This document shows positions 18,065-25,926 of a DNA stretch of 34,908 nt, in pieces. The notes under the pieces are model-generated. The model had not been told where the DNA came from. It searched no databases and saw only the letters and a list, made by a program, of their open reading frames with translations. The stretch comes from Kiritimatiellota bacterium (GTDB lineage: Bacteria > Verrucomicrobiota > Kiritimatiellia > Kiritimatiellales > Tichowtungiaceae): positions 1-34,908 of the forward strand of contig JACNKZ010000062.1 in NCBI GenBank assembly GCA_014381785.1. The letters are read 5' to 3'. A program made the position numbers and the translations under genes. Within the stretch, counting starts at the first letter, position 1; each line of letters starts with the position of its first letter.

Positions 18065-19600
18065 ATGAAAAACAAACTGCTCTATACAGGTCTGGTATCG
18101 CTGGTCGTCGCTCTCGGCGGCTTCTTAATGGGATTCGACGCCGGCGTCGTGTCGGGTGCCAATCCGTTCTACAAGGACTACTTCGGTCTCAACGACTGGG
18201 CGCTGGGGTGGTCCGTCGGTTGCCTGACCTTCGGCGCCATGCTCGGCAACGCGCTGGCCGGAACGCTTGCCGACCGTTTTGGACGAAAGGCCGTGCTCAG
18301 CATAGCCGCGCTGTTCTATTCCCTTTCGGCCATCAGCTCCGCGCTCGCGACCGACTTTAATGTTTTCATTGTAGCGCGCATGCTCGGCGGCGTGGCCGTC
18401 GGCCTGGCGCTGCTGATTGCGCCGGTCTACATTGCCGAGATTGCGCCAGCGAAACTGCGCGGCCGCTTTGTCTCGTTCAACCAGCTCAATATTGTGATCG
18501 GGTTCTCCGCTGTCTTTTTCGCAAACTACTACATCCTTAAGCTGGCCAAGGCGGATGGGATTGGATTCATCACTGAACCCAACTGCTGGCGCTGGATGCT
18601 CGGTGCCGAGACCGTACCGGCCGTCCTCTACTTCCTTCTTCTGTTCTTTGTGCCGCGCAGCCCGCGCTGGCTCGCCCAGCATGGACATGAGGAAGAGGCC
18701 CTCGCTGTGCTCAACAAAGTGGTCAGCTCCGAGGAGGCCACCGAGTCGCTCCGGGCCATTCACGAACACATTGCCAAGGACAAACAGTCTAAACCTAAAT
18801 TCAGCGAGCTGTTCAGCCGTCACATGCGCTTTATCATCTTCATTGCGCTCGGCCTGGGTTTCTTCCAGCAAATCACCGGCATTAACGCCATCTTCTTCTA
18901 TGCACCGACCATCTTTGAAAAAACCGGAATCACGCAGGAAAGCGCCTTTATGCAGACCATCATCATCGGACTGGTCAATCTGGGCTTCACGGTGCTGGCG
19001 ATCTACATCATCGACCGCTTCGGTCGCAAACCCTTGCTGCTGATCGGTACGGCCGCGATGGCGATTTGCCTGTTCACCAACGCCTGGGCATTCCATTCCG
19101 CCACGTATGTGTTGACGGAAGAGGTGGTTCAGGAACTTCCCGCAGACGTGAGCGAAGCACTCGTTCCAATGGTTGGAAAAACCTATCACTCGCAATCTGC
19201 ATTCACCGATGCGCTCAATGAATCCGGCGCGGCCGACCACGGCGAAGCCTTGGTCAATCCATCGATGAATATCAGCGCCCGGCTCGTGCTGTTCGCCATT
19301 ATTGGCTACATCGCCGCCTTCGCCATCTCGCTCGGCCCGGTCATGTGGGCCATGTTCTCTGAAATCTTCCCCAACCGCCTGCGCGGGCTGGCCATTTCGC
19401 TGGCGGGTCTGTTCAACTCGCTAATCAGCTTCGCCGTGCAATATATCTTTCCGTGGGAGCTGTCCACACTGGGCCCGGCCGGCACCTTCCTGATCTTCGG
19501 CATCTTCGCGACGCTCGCTCTCATCTTCACCATCCGGTTCATCCCCGAAACCAAAGGCAAAACCCTCGAGGAACTTGAGGAGATACTCATTAGGAAGTAG
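18065..19600 (+). CDS. Sugar-porter (SP) family MFS transporter with enlarged periplasmic loop
   Basis: The 511-residue protein has about twelve transmembrane segments and the main SP motifs: GFDAGVVSG in TM1, GTLADRFGRK in loop 2-3, VYIAEIAPAKLRGR, PRSPRWL before the central loop, QQITGINAIFFYAP in TM7, DRFGRKP, and the C-terminal PETKGKTLEELE. SP transporters are H+ symporters or facilitators for monosaccharides. It closes the glucan locus 112 bp after GH30 and probably imports glucose released outside, complementing the GPH symporter for oligosaccharides. Unusual: between predicted TM9 and TM10 (about residues 344-404) a hydrophilic loop of about 60 residues replaces the usual short periplasmic turn. 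Start ATG 18065 follows a GGAAAA stretch. Confidence 0.92.
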   Translation: MKNKLLYTGLVSLVVALGGFLMGFDAGVVSGANPFYKDYFGLNDWALGWSVGCLTFGAMLGNALAGTLADRFGRKAVLSIAALFYSLSAISSALATDFNVFIVARMLGGVAVGLALLIAPVYIAEIAPAKLRGRFVSFNQLNIVIGFSAVFFANYYILKLAKADGIGFITEPNCWRWMLGAETVPAVLYFLLLFFVPRSPRWLAQHGHEEEALAVLNKVVSSEEATESLRAIHEHIAKDKQSKPKFSELFSRHMRFIIFIALGLGFFQQITGINAIFFYAPTIFEKTGITQESAFMQTIIIGLVNLGFTVLAIYIIDRFGRKPLLLIGTAAMAICLFTNAWAFHSATYVLTEEVVQELPADVSEALVPMVGKTYHSQSAFTDALNESGAADHGEALVNPSMNISARLVLFAIIGYIAAFAISLGPVMWAMFSEIFPNRLRGLAISLAGLFNSLISFAVQYIFPWELSTLGPAGTFLIFGIFATLALIFTIRFIPETKGKTLEELEEILIRK

Positions 19601-19612
19601 CTGAAAAACGCC

Positions 19613-19672
19613 ATGTTAAGCACGACAAAGAACAAGTGGCAGGCTCTGCAGACCATCGTCATTCGGAACTAA
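19613..19672 (+). pseudogene. Remnant of a GH30 3' end
   Basis: The 19-codon frame encodes ...KWQALQTIVIRN and stops at 19670-19672. The intact GH30 gene ends GQALQTIVIR, and CAGACCATCGTCATTCG is identical in both. It has no GH30 catalytic sequence upstream; the SP transporter gene ends 12 bp earlier. The simplest reading is that a second GH30 gene, or a duplicated tail, once followed the transporter and was deleted. Confidence 0.6.
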
Positions 19673-19709
19673 GTGATCCATCGCGCCAGCGACAGAAAAG
19701 ACGTTCCGT

Positions 19710-19847
19710 ATGAAAATTTGAAGACCTAGACTCCGGTTGTTTATCGCACTGTCTTTCGCATTCATCTATTGCATGGCCCATGCAAAAAAGCCCTCGATCG
19801 AGCACACGGACATTCCGGCGTATCAATCAATTATTGGCGGACACTGA
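19710..19847 (+). pseudogene. Decayed 5' end of a secreted-protein gene with in-frame TGA
   Basis: From ATG 19710 the frame reads MKI, then TGA (19719-19721), then RPRLRLFIALSFAFIYCMAH and AKKPS..., ending at TGA 19845-19847. Apart from the early stop it is a convincing signal peptide with a basic n-region and hydrophobic core. A single C-to-T change in a CGA codon would create the stop. No homologous mature domain follows. The parent family cannot be named. Confidence 0.45.
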
Positions 19848-19963
19848 CCGCCCAACGCGCTTTGCTACATTTCTTGTTTCCTCTTCCTAGCCGTGCAAAA
19901 TAAGCTGAACCGCGAATGCTCAGGCACTCGCGTCGATCTCCGCAGGCCGAACGCACAATCTGA

Positions 19964-20086
19964 TTTTCCAAGCATTGGAAAAATCCAGCTCCGTTTTTCC
20001 GAACCTTGGAAAAAATCTATGCCCCGACGCCGTCGGTTTCCCAGACCTTGGAAAATTGGATCTCACTTTTTCCGAGCATTGGAAAA
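19964..20086. repeat. Cluster of four TTTTCC...GGAAAA palindromes
   Basis: Within 123 bp there are four related palindromes: TTTTCCAAGCATTGGAAAA (19964-19982, perfect 8-bp arms), TTTTTCC-N7-GGAAAAA (19994-20012), TTTCC-N8-GGAAA (20037-20054, allowing small offsets) and TTTTTCCGAGCATTGGAAAA (20067-20086). A fifth member lies at 25604-25618. They do not flank a recognisable gene. They look like a dispersed intergenic repeat family. Confidence 0.75.
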
Positions 20087-20104
20087 CGCGGTGGGGACAC
20101 CGCG
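20087..20104. repeat. Hairpin CGCGGTG-GGGA-CACCGCG abutting the palindrome cluster
   Basis: A perfect 7-bp stem with a four-base loop directly follows the fourth TTTTCC...GGAAAA palindrome without a gap, so the two may form one composite element. No T-run follows on either strand, so it is not a typical intrinsic terminator. Confidence 0.6.
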
Positions 20105-20132
20105 TCTACACTTCTCATACCCAATTCAGTTT

Positions 20133-20203
20133 GCTTTCGGGACAAGGCAGGCGGGACGCCTGCGATACGTACCGCAGGCGTCCCGCCTGCAAATACCGAA
20201 AGC
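20133..20203. repeat. 71-bp nested palindrome (REP/MITE-like)
   Basis: The outer arms are GCTTTCGG (20133-20140) and CCGAAAGC (20196-20203). Inside is a perfect 18-bp stem, GCAGGCGGGACGCCTGCG (20147-20164) with its complement (20173-20190), around an 8-base loop, ATACGTAC. Each 18-bp arm contains its own palindrome, CAGGCG-GGA-CGCCTG, so one long hairpin or a double hairpin can form. No coding potential was seen. Its size and symmetry are those of REP, BIME or small non-autonomous elements. Confidence 0.8.
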
Positions 20204-20637
20204 TATCTGAAGTTGGTATCACTTGCGCTGACACGTGCGCCACTTATTGAGCGCTTTGAGCATCCCTCCTCTGCCCCTCTCTGACCTCCTCTAGCCTGCA
20301 TAGTTTCATGCGGAGGCGGGCGGCAGCGGTTGTAGAAATTTCTCTACTGCTCCACGAAAACCCACGAAGAGCCATATTCCTTGAGTTAATGGGGTATAAC
20401 ACCACCAACCAAAACGTATCGGTTTTTCTCGGCTCCGCCGGAGGCGTCGCCCTACCCAACTATTTTGGAACCCAAAGGTGAGGCGAACTCTCCAGCCGTC
20501 GCCAAGGCTATGGCCGACAAGCCGAGTGAGCCGCTATGTATACCGGGATATTTCAAAGAATGGTATCAGTGAAAAATTGCAAAGAGCCTTCGCTCTGTCT
20601 TTTGATCCCAATCGGGAGAACCTCACGGCACCGCAGA
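20204..20637. other. Gene-free spacer between the palindromes and the CotH gene 3' end
   Basis: I see no convincing gene here. Frames on both strands (for example minus 20244-20459) have no signal, no family motif and no ribosome-binding site. A short inverted repeat, GTAGAAATTTCTCTAC (20333-20348, imperfect), is present. The composition suggests degraded repeat sequence. The spacer separates the plus-strand glucan locus from the minus-strand CotH gene. Confidence 0.5.
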
Positions 20638-23600
20638 TCACTGAATCCGGAAAAACTGTTTGGGCTGATCTGGAACGACCTCAAACGGGCTGGTCACCCC
20701 CGTCAAGTCAGTCCATGAATCCATAAGATTGGTCGAAAACTGCAGCACGCCGTCCACCGTCCACTCCAGGAACAAGCCGCTCTCCGTTTGCTGGATTCCG
20801 ACCCATTTAAAATCCGGTGTCACGGGCGTGGGCGCGGCAGCCAGCCAGTTGGCGACATCGTTGCCGTACTGGCCGGCGGCATTGCGCTGGAGTGAATACC
20901 CGAGGGTGCCATCGGCATCCGATGGCCAGGGGTCGTTACCAACCGGGTGGGAACCATCGCTGAAGTTGACCTTCTCCGTGCGGATGTGCGGAACGAACCC
21001 CGGTTCCGGAGCGCCCGGCATGGAGAGTTCAAGCTTCTCGCCATCATTGTCCAACGCGTCGGCGTAGGGACCATAAATCTCGCGCGTCAGGGGGATGTCA
21101 TGTACCTGCCTGAAGATATCCGGGTCGGTTCGAACCACGAGGACATGGGCTCCGGACGGAATCGAAACGCCGGGCGGGAAGGTGTAATCGATGCCCTTGG
21201 TAAATTTCCAGGTGTTCAAAGGATTGGCCGGATCGAAGAGGTCAACGGCGCTTCGGCTACGATTGAACAACTCGATGTACTCCGCCACTTCATCACGGTT
21301 CGGCGCCGGGTTATACATGATCTCGTTGATGACCACGTCCGGAATCAGGGGGCCGGAGTTTGCCGTCCCCATCGTTGCACTGGCCATCGCTACAAAATCG
21401 ACGCCATACCCCGACGCAGCACTCTTGGTGTAGCGGCCAAAGGTCACCTCCCTGGCGGCTGCATCAAAGTCCTCTGAAATACTAAAACCGCCGCTCAGGC
21501 TGCCCCCCGAACCACTGGACAGGAAGATACTCTCGCCCAGCTCGCTCAGACCAAACCCGGTCAGTTTGCCGGGATCGGATGAGGCCAGCCCGAAGTTGGC
21601 TTCCTGAGTGAAAACGACATAACCGCCGGCAGCAATCGAGGTGCCCAAGGCAATCCGGTATTTCATGAGGTCATCGAGGCTGTCGCTCAGGAACCAGTCC
21701 CCGATATCGATCGGCGCACCGGTGGTGTTGTGCAGCTCGATCCAGTCGCCCCCCGCCGCATCGGTGTGCGTCAGGGTTTCGTTAATCACGATGGACCCAT
21801 TGGCAACCACATTGGCCGGATTGGTTGCGCCGGGGCTGCCGCCGGTGGCGCTACTAGCCTGCCAGCCCTCTTTTCGATCCCACAGGGTCAGATCGGCATT
21901 GGCCGGATCAATGATGCATAGCGAAGCGCCGCGGCCATCGGTGACCGGATACCAGTCATTGTAATCAAAGTCGTGGATCTCCCTGCCGGCGGCATCCCGC
22001 AACACAATCTCTTCACCGCCGTTGTCCAGGGCCGACCCAACATTGAATTCACCGGCAATATTCAGGCCGGTGCCATACCGGGCTTCGAATATCGCCTGGT
22101 TCTCGACGACGAGCACATACTGCCCTGCCGCCAACGTCATGTCCGGGAAGGTGAAGCGGATTCCATCGGTGAACTCACACAGGTACAGGTCGATCGAAGT
22201 GGCCCCGATATTCTTGAGCTCGATATATTCCTCACCCGGGGTTTCCGGATGATACATGATTTCCGTGATCCGCAGGCTGTCCAGCAATCGGTCATCCGCG
22301 AAAACGGCCTGATTCATTGCGCTCCAGGTCGAGCCATTCTTAACGCGAGCCCGCACATCCACCGTCTGGTTCAGGGCAATGGCGCCACTGGCAGGGGAAG
22401 AGGACGTGACCTCTACTCGGGGAACAAACAAGAGGTCGGATGAACCATCTGATGCATTCAGGCCGTGGATGGCCAGCAGGTTATCCCCTTCCTGCAGGGC
22501 ACCGATGCTCGCGGTGAGATCATATTCCTCGAAGACCACGGCATTAGAGTCGTCGTTATAGGAGGTTGCGCTGCTGTCCCAGGCCGGTGTTGCGGGTGCA
22601 AGGGAGGAGGCGAGCACCTGCGTTCCATTGATATAGGCAACGAATGCATCGTCGTATTTCATTTTCAGTTTAAGACCGGTCAGGTTGTTTGTGTCGGCCA
22701 GAGTGAATGGAACGCGAATGTACACGGTCGAGTTGACCCCTTGCATACTGGAAACATCCAGCCCGATCAGAGGGGTATAGTCATAGGTGCCCGGTGAAGC
22801 TTCAAATCCGACACCCGTCGTGCCGCTGAGCCAGCCTGCATCGTTGAATCCAATTTCTTTCCAGCCAGTGGAGTCGCCGGCGCTGGTTGGAATCCGTGCG
22901 GTGCAGGGAGCGGCTGCGTCGAGGAGGACGTTGGTGGACAAGGTGCCGCTGGAATAGGCCGTTCCCACGGCATTGCCAGTGAACGCCTCACGCGGGTCGG
23001 TGCCGTCGAGGGTGTAATAGATCGTTCCGCTACTGCCAGTCATCGTCAGGGTATCGGGAACGGAGATCGTGCTTCCGGTATCGGCGGGGCTTCCGTTGAT
23101 AAAGAAAGATGGCGGAGCGCCGGCACCGGTGCGATTGCCCATATTGGCATCGATCCAGCCCAGCCGGTCGGAGTATTGAGGCGCGTAGGCCTCGGTCGCG
23201 CAGGAACCGGAGGGGGTACCGGTCCCGGTCAACCAGTTCTTAAGCCATTCGACCTGCATTCCGTAGGTGTGATCGGCCGTGTCGCATGGAATCTGCGGAT
23301 TACCCCCGTAATAAAAGGTCGGTCCGGGCCAAGTCCAATCAAAACCCACGAACGAGTTCAGGATGTCCCAGCGGGCAAAGTTCCGGCCAGCCGCCTCGGC
23401 ATTCAGCAATGCGAAATGGGTATCGATGATCTGGGCAACGGCAGCATCGCTGAGCACGGCTTCCCGCAAATGAAACCACCGATCGGCATACTTCAGCAAA
23501 TATTCCGGATCATCCATCAAGCGCTTTTGCCATTGATACATACCCAGCGTCGACGAACTATCGCGATGCCATTCGGTGGTGTGATGTGTTGTCAGGCCAT

Positions 23601-25404
23601 AAACCGTGTAATCATTATTGCCCAGACTCCAGTTGAAATCCCACTCGGGCGACATCATTAACTTGCCGCCGCGGTCCTTTGTCACATACGTGCTGAACCC
23701 ATATGCGTCCACTTCCCTTGTGATTTCCGAACAGAAATCGTGGTCAATGAAAGATTCCACATCAATATACTTGGCGTACCCATTGACGGGGTCGGCGAAG
23801 CTGCCACCCTGAAGAACCCCTTCGAATTCCTCGATGTAGTCCTCGATATAATCCTTTTGGGGAGTGGTGATCTCGGTCACCGAAGGTTCAACATAAAGGA
23901 AGTCGCCCGCCCATGTGCTAAAATATTCTTCATCCAGCCTGTCATGCTTGATGATGTAGCCGCCGGTGATTTCGGGTTCAGCGCTGTCCGTCGGACTAAG
24001 CGCCTCGATGTCTACGCGTTCCTTGCCCCGCTTGATCTTTTCCATCAACACATAGACCCCCAAATAGTCGCTGGAGTCCGGTCCGCCGATTTGCCCGCCG
24101 TCCTCATTCATGAAAACCTCCACGAACTTTGTGCGTGACGCATAATGTCCCATATCGTTGCTGAACTGATAGGCCAGCACATTCCTCATGAAGGTTCTGT
24201 CCGTGTGCGGGTTGCTCAGCACCCAGTCCGAGTCCGATGGAAAGCCCAGGATCGAAACATCCTTGTCCGCGTCCGCTTCATCCCACGTTTCAAGTTTGTA
24301 CGGCTTTTTGTCGAGCCCTGACGTGCTCTGGCCGCGTATGTTCACGCCCGACCGCCCGGCATAGTCCGGTTGATCGACAGTGGCCGCGCGTCCCATCACG
24401 TTATTCGTATCAATAAAGGTTGCATACGTCGCAATGGGCTCTGCATGGACTGTAGTCGAACCATCCCACCACGTGGCAGGCATCGTCTGGCCGAATGTAT
24501 CGATAATGACGATCGGGATGTTGGAATCGAACGCTTCCAAAGCCGGACTTACGGCCAGATAAGCCTCCGTTCGGACCGGTCCCGGTGCCAGGCTCGACTG
24601 GAATGCCCGCGCGCGGATCCGTCTCGATGCGGAGTTGTTGATCGAGATGCCGCTTCCATCGCTGTAAAGCGTTGAGGAGACGGTGGGGATCGAGCCGTCG
24701 GTGGTGTAACGAATCGAGCCGTCATCGCTCTTGGTGGATAGTTTCAGGGTGAATGAGTTGGTCATAACACCGCCCAGGCGGGAGAAATAGACTTCTTCGG
24801 ATTGCGCCGAGGTGTTGGCAGCGTTCGGCGAAGGAACATCCATGAAATACCAAGAGCTGTCGCCATTGGGGAAGCGTCCATAGGAGATGTCCTCGGATTG
24901 ATCCCCGAAGGAGACACTATCCACCAACGTGATTCCATCACTCTCATACAGGCCGATCTGTTCGCCCCCCGCGCTGAGTTTGAAATCCGCGTGAAGACCG
25001 CTGGGATTATCGAGAACATCTTCATCGGCCCATAGCAGAAGATAACTTCCCTGCCCGAGAAACGTCCCGGCGGGAAACTGCCATTTAGTTGGATTCAGCG
25101 GATCGTCGGTCAGATACATCCCTCCCAGATCGACGGTTCCGGTGCCGGTGTTGTAGATCTCGATCCAATCATCATAGTGGCCCTGAGGGTCCGTCACCGT
25201 GGTGCCATTGTCCGCCATAAATTCATTGATGACCAGTGCGGCCTCGCTGCGTGCCGGCATAAAAAAGGCCAAAACCAGTACGGGCACGATCGCCAGCACG
25301 GGTTTGAAGACGGATAGGAAATCGCTTTTCAGGTGATTCGAACATACGCCTTCCACACGGGCCGGGTTGAACTGGGCAGACGTCGTTTTGAAAAGTCGTT
25401 TCAT
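20638..25404 (-). CDS. Giant secreted CotH-kinase / lamin-tail-domain protein
   Basis: ATG 25404 follows an AGGA box. The 1588-residue product has a long signal region with a hydrophobic core at about 35-50. Domains in order, roughly: lamin-tail domain 55-190 (ALVINEFMADNG, DDWIEIYNTG), chitobiase-like domain 220-290 (IRYTTDGSIPT), CotH kinase-like domain 310-690 (SGVNIRGQST, GGYIIKHDRLDE, MSPEWDFNWSLGNN), a second chitobiase-like segment near 790-830 (IYYTLDGTDP), a jelly-roll-like region 850-1010, three more lamin-tail domains from about 1045, 1200 and 1355 (each with xITEIMYHP or VINEIMYNP type starts), and a tail ending FFRIQ. CotH proteins are atypical kinases; in Bacillus CotH phosphorylates spore-coat proteins, whereas the substrates in these environmental secreted forms are unknown. 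Probably surface or extracellular. Flanked by repeat-rich spacers. Confidence 0.9.
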   Translation of the reverse strand: MKRLFKTTSAQFNPARVEGVCSNHLKSDFLSVFKPVLAIVPVLVLAFFMPARSEAALVINEFMADNGTTVTDPQGHYDDWIEIYNTGTGTVDLGGMYLTDDPLNPTKWQFPAGTFLGQGSYLLLWADEDVLDNPSGLHADFKLSAGGEQIGLYESDGITLVDSVSFGDQSEDISYGRFPNGDSSWYFMDVPSPNAANTSAQSEEVYFSRLGGVMTNSFTLKLSTKSDDGSIRYTTDGSIPTVSSTLYSDGSGISINNSASRRIRARAFQSSLAPGPVRTEAYLAVSPALEAFDSNIPIVIIDTFGQTMPATWWDGSTTVHAEPIATYATFIDTNNVMGRAATVDQPDYAGRSGVNIRGQSTSGLDKKPYKLETWDEADADKDVSILGFPSDSDWVLSNPHTDRTFMRNVLAYQFSNDMGHYASRTKFVEVFMNEDGGQIGGPDSSDYLGVYVLMEKIKRGKERVDIEALSPTDSAEPEITGGYIIKHDRLDEEYFSTWAGDFLYVEPSVTEITTPQKDYIEDYIEEFEGVLQGGSFADPVNGYAKYIDVESFIDHDFCSEITREVDAYGFSTYVTKDRGGKLMMSPEWDFNWSLGNNDYTVYGLTTHHTTEWHRDSSSTLGMYQWQKRLMDDPEYLLKYADRWFHLREAVLSDAAVAQIIDTHFALLNAEAAGRNFARWDILNSFVGFDWTWPGPTFYYGGNPQIPCDTADHTYGMQVEWLKNWLTGTGTPSGSCATEAYAPQYSDRLGWIDANMGNRTGAGAPPSFFINGSPADTGSTISVPDTLTMTGSSGTIYYTLDGTDPREAFTGNAVGTAYSSGTLSTNVLLDAAAPCTARIPTSAGDSTGWKEIGFNDAGWLSGTTGVGFEASPGTYDYTPLIGLDVSSMQGVNSTVYIRVPFTLADTNNLTGLKLKMKYDDAFVAYINGTQVLASSLAPATPAWDSSATSYNDDSNAVVFEEYDLTASIGALQEGDNLLAIHGLNASDGSSDLLFVPRVEVTSSSPASGAIALNQTVDVRARVKNGSTWSAMNQAVFADDRLLDSLRITEIMYHPETPGEEYIELKNIGATSIDLYLCEFTDGIRFTFPDMTLAAGQYVLVVENQAIFEARYGTGLNIAGEFNVGSALDNGGEEIVLRDAAGREIHDFDYNDWYPVTDGRGASLCIIDPANADLTLWDRKEGWQASSATGGSPGATNPANVVANGSIVINETLTHTDAAGGDWIELHNTTGAPIDIGDWFLSDSLDDLMKYRIALGTSIAAGGYVVFTQEANFGLASSDPGKLTGFGLSELGESIFLSSGSGGSLSGGFSISEDFDAAAREVTFGRYTKSAASGYGVDFVAMASATMGTANSGPLIPDVVINEIMYNPAPNRDEVAEYIELFNRSRSAVDLFDPANPLNTWKFTKGIDYTFPPGVSIPSGAHVLVVRTDPDIFRQVHDIPLTREIYGPYADALDNDGEKLELSMPGAPEPGFVPHIRTEKVNFSDGSHPVGNDPWPSDADGTLGYSLQRNAAGQYGNDVANWLAAAPTPVTPDFKWVGIQQTESGLFLEWTVDGVLQFSTNLMDSWTDLTGVTSPFEVVPDQPKQFFRIQ

Positions 25405-25729
25405 TATAAATTTTCCTGTCCGATAATTATTTTCTGGATCTCAGCTTGAATGCGGGGGCAATCGCGCTTTGTTTACGTTTCCTCTGATTCATGATTTCTG
25501 CTCCCGCCATGTTACCTGCTACTGCTTTCTGACCGAATGCTACCTGATTAGACCCTGAAAAACAACACACATACAACCTGCTACCCGGTGGCTCAGCCAA
25601 ACATTCCAAGGGTTGGAAACATTTTTTCCAAGGGCTGGACGGGCTAGAACACTTCACGATTCAAACGCCGCAGGCCGGGGCGGGTCTCTCGAGATGTATT
25701 TCGAAACGACAACTCAATCGATACATGCT
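25405..25729. other. Upstream region of the CotH gene, with palindromes
   Basis: This spacer holds the presumed CotH promoter (unassigned) and the TTCCAA palindromes at 25604-25640. Two frames (minus 25427-25657, plus 25613-25846) lack family resemblance and start signals. I see no gene. Confidence 0.4.
25604..25640. repeat. TTCCAA-GGG-TTGGAA palindrome plus partial second copy
   Basis: TTCCAAGGGTTGGAA (25604-25618) is a perfect 6-bp inverted repeat around GGG. It is followed by a partial copy, TTTTTTCCAAGGGCTGGA, ending near 25639. Arms match the TTTTCCAA/TTGGAAAA family at 19964-20086, while the central triplet differs (GGG against GCA). Confidence 0.65.
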
Positions 25730-25822
25730 CTAAGGTGCCGTGCTGCGGATCCGATAATATCGGCTGCCTGCAGGCGGAGTGCTCCCGCTGGTGGACGGAG
25801 TAAAGTCATCCACGAAGGTGTG
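25730..25822 (-). pseudogene. Orphan 3' end of a secreted-protein gene, duplicate of the one at 34705
   Basis: On the minus strand this encodes TFVDDFTPSTSGSTPPAGSR followed by YYRIRSTAP and TAG (25732-25730). A few codons upstream the frame meets a stop, so only the last about 30 codons survive. The partial gene at the right edge encodes the same tail with one substitution (PAT for PST). The DNA is identical for 55 bp (25740-25794 against 34715-34769), high conservation for a gene fragment. Confidence 0.75.
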
Positions 25823-25907
25823 TCGTACTTGTCAACACACTTTTAGAATGGTCGCCACCCCTTCCTTTTTTATTTATTTAGGCCCGCATTGTCACGCAGG
25901 AGTGCTT

Positions 25908-25925
25908 ATGTCTATGATTGGATGA
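25908..25925 (+). other. Possible 5-codon upstream reading frame (MSMIG)
   Basis: CAGGAG lies five bases before ATG 25908, the best ribosome-binding site in the region. That frame stops at TGA 25923-25925, one base before the chosen start of the SGNH-TPR gene. It may be a leader that couples translation, or simply a misleading signal. Low certainty. Confidence 0.3.
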
Positions 25926-25926
25926 T

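Noticed and set aside
18125-19240. 371-residue minus-strand frame inside the SP transporter gene
   Set aside because: It mirrors the transporter reading frame, is rich in charged residues without domain pattern, and the transporter motifs on the plus strand are unambiguous.
19719-19721. TGA as selenocysteine or recoded codon
   Set aside because: It is codon 4 of a signal peptide with no downstream structure and no intact mature protein; decay is simpler.
19964-20203. CRISPR array
   Set aside because: The repeats are palindromes with differing centres and irregular spacing, there are no unique spacers of constant length, and no cas genes are present.
19893-20284. Three overlapping plus-strand frames of about 90-105 codons
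   Set aside because: They run through tandem palindromes, so open frames and repeated peptides arise from the repeats and not from a protein gene.
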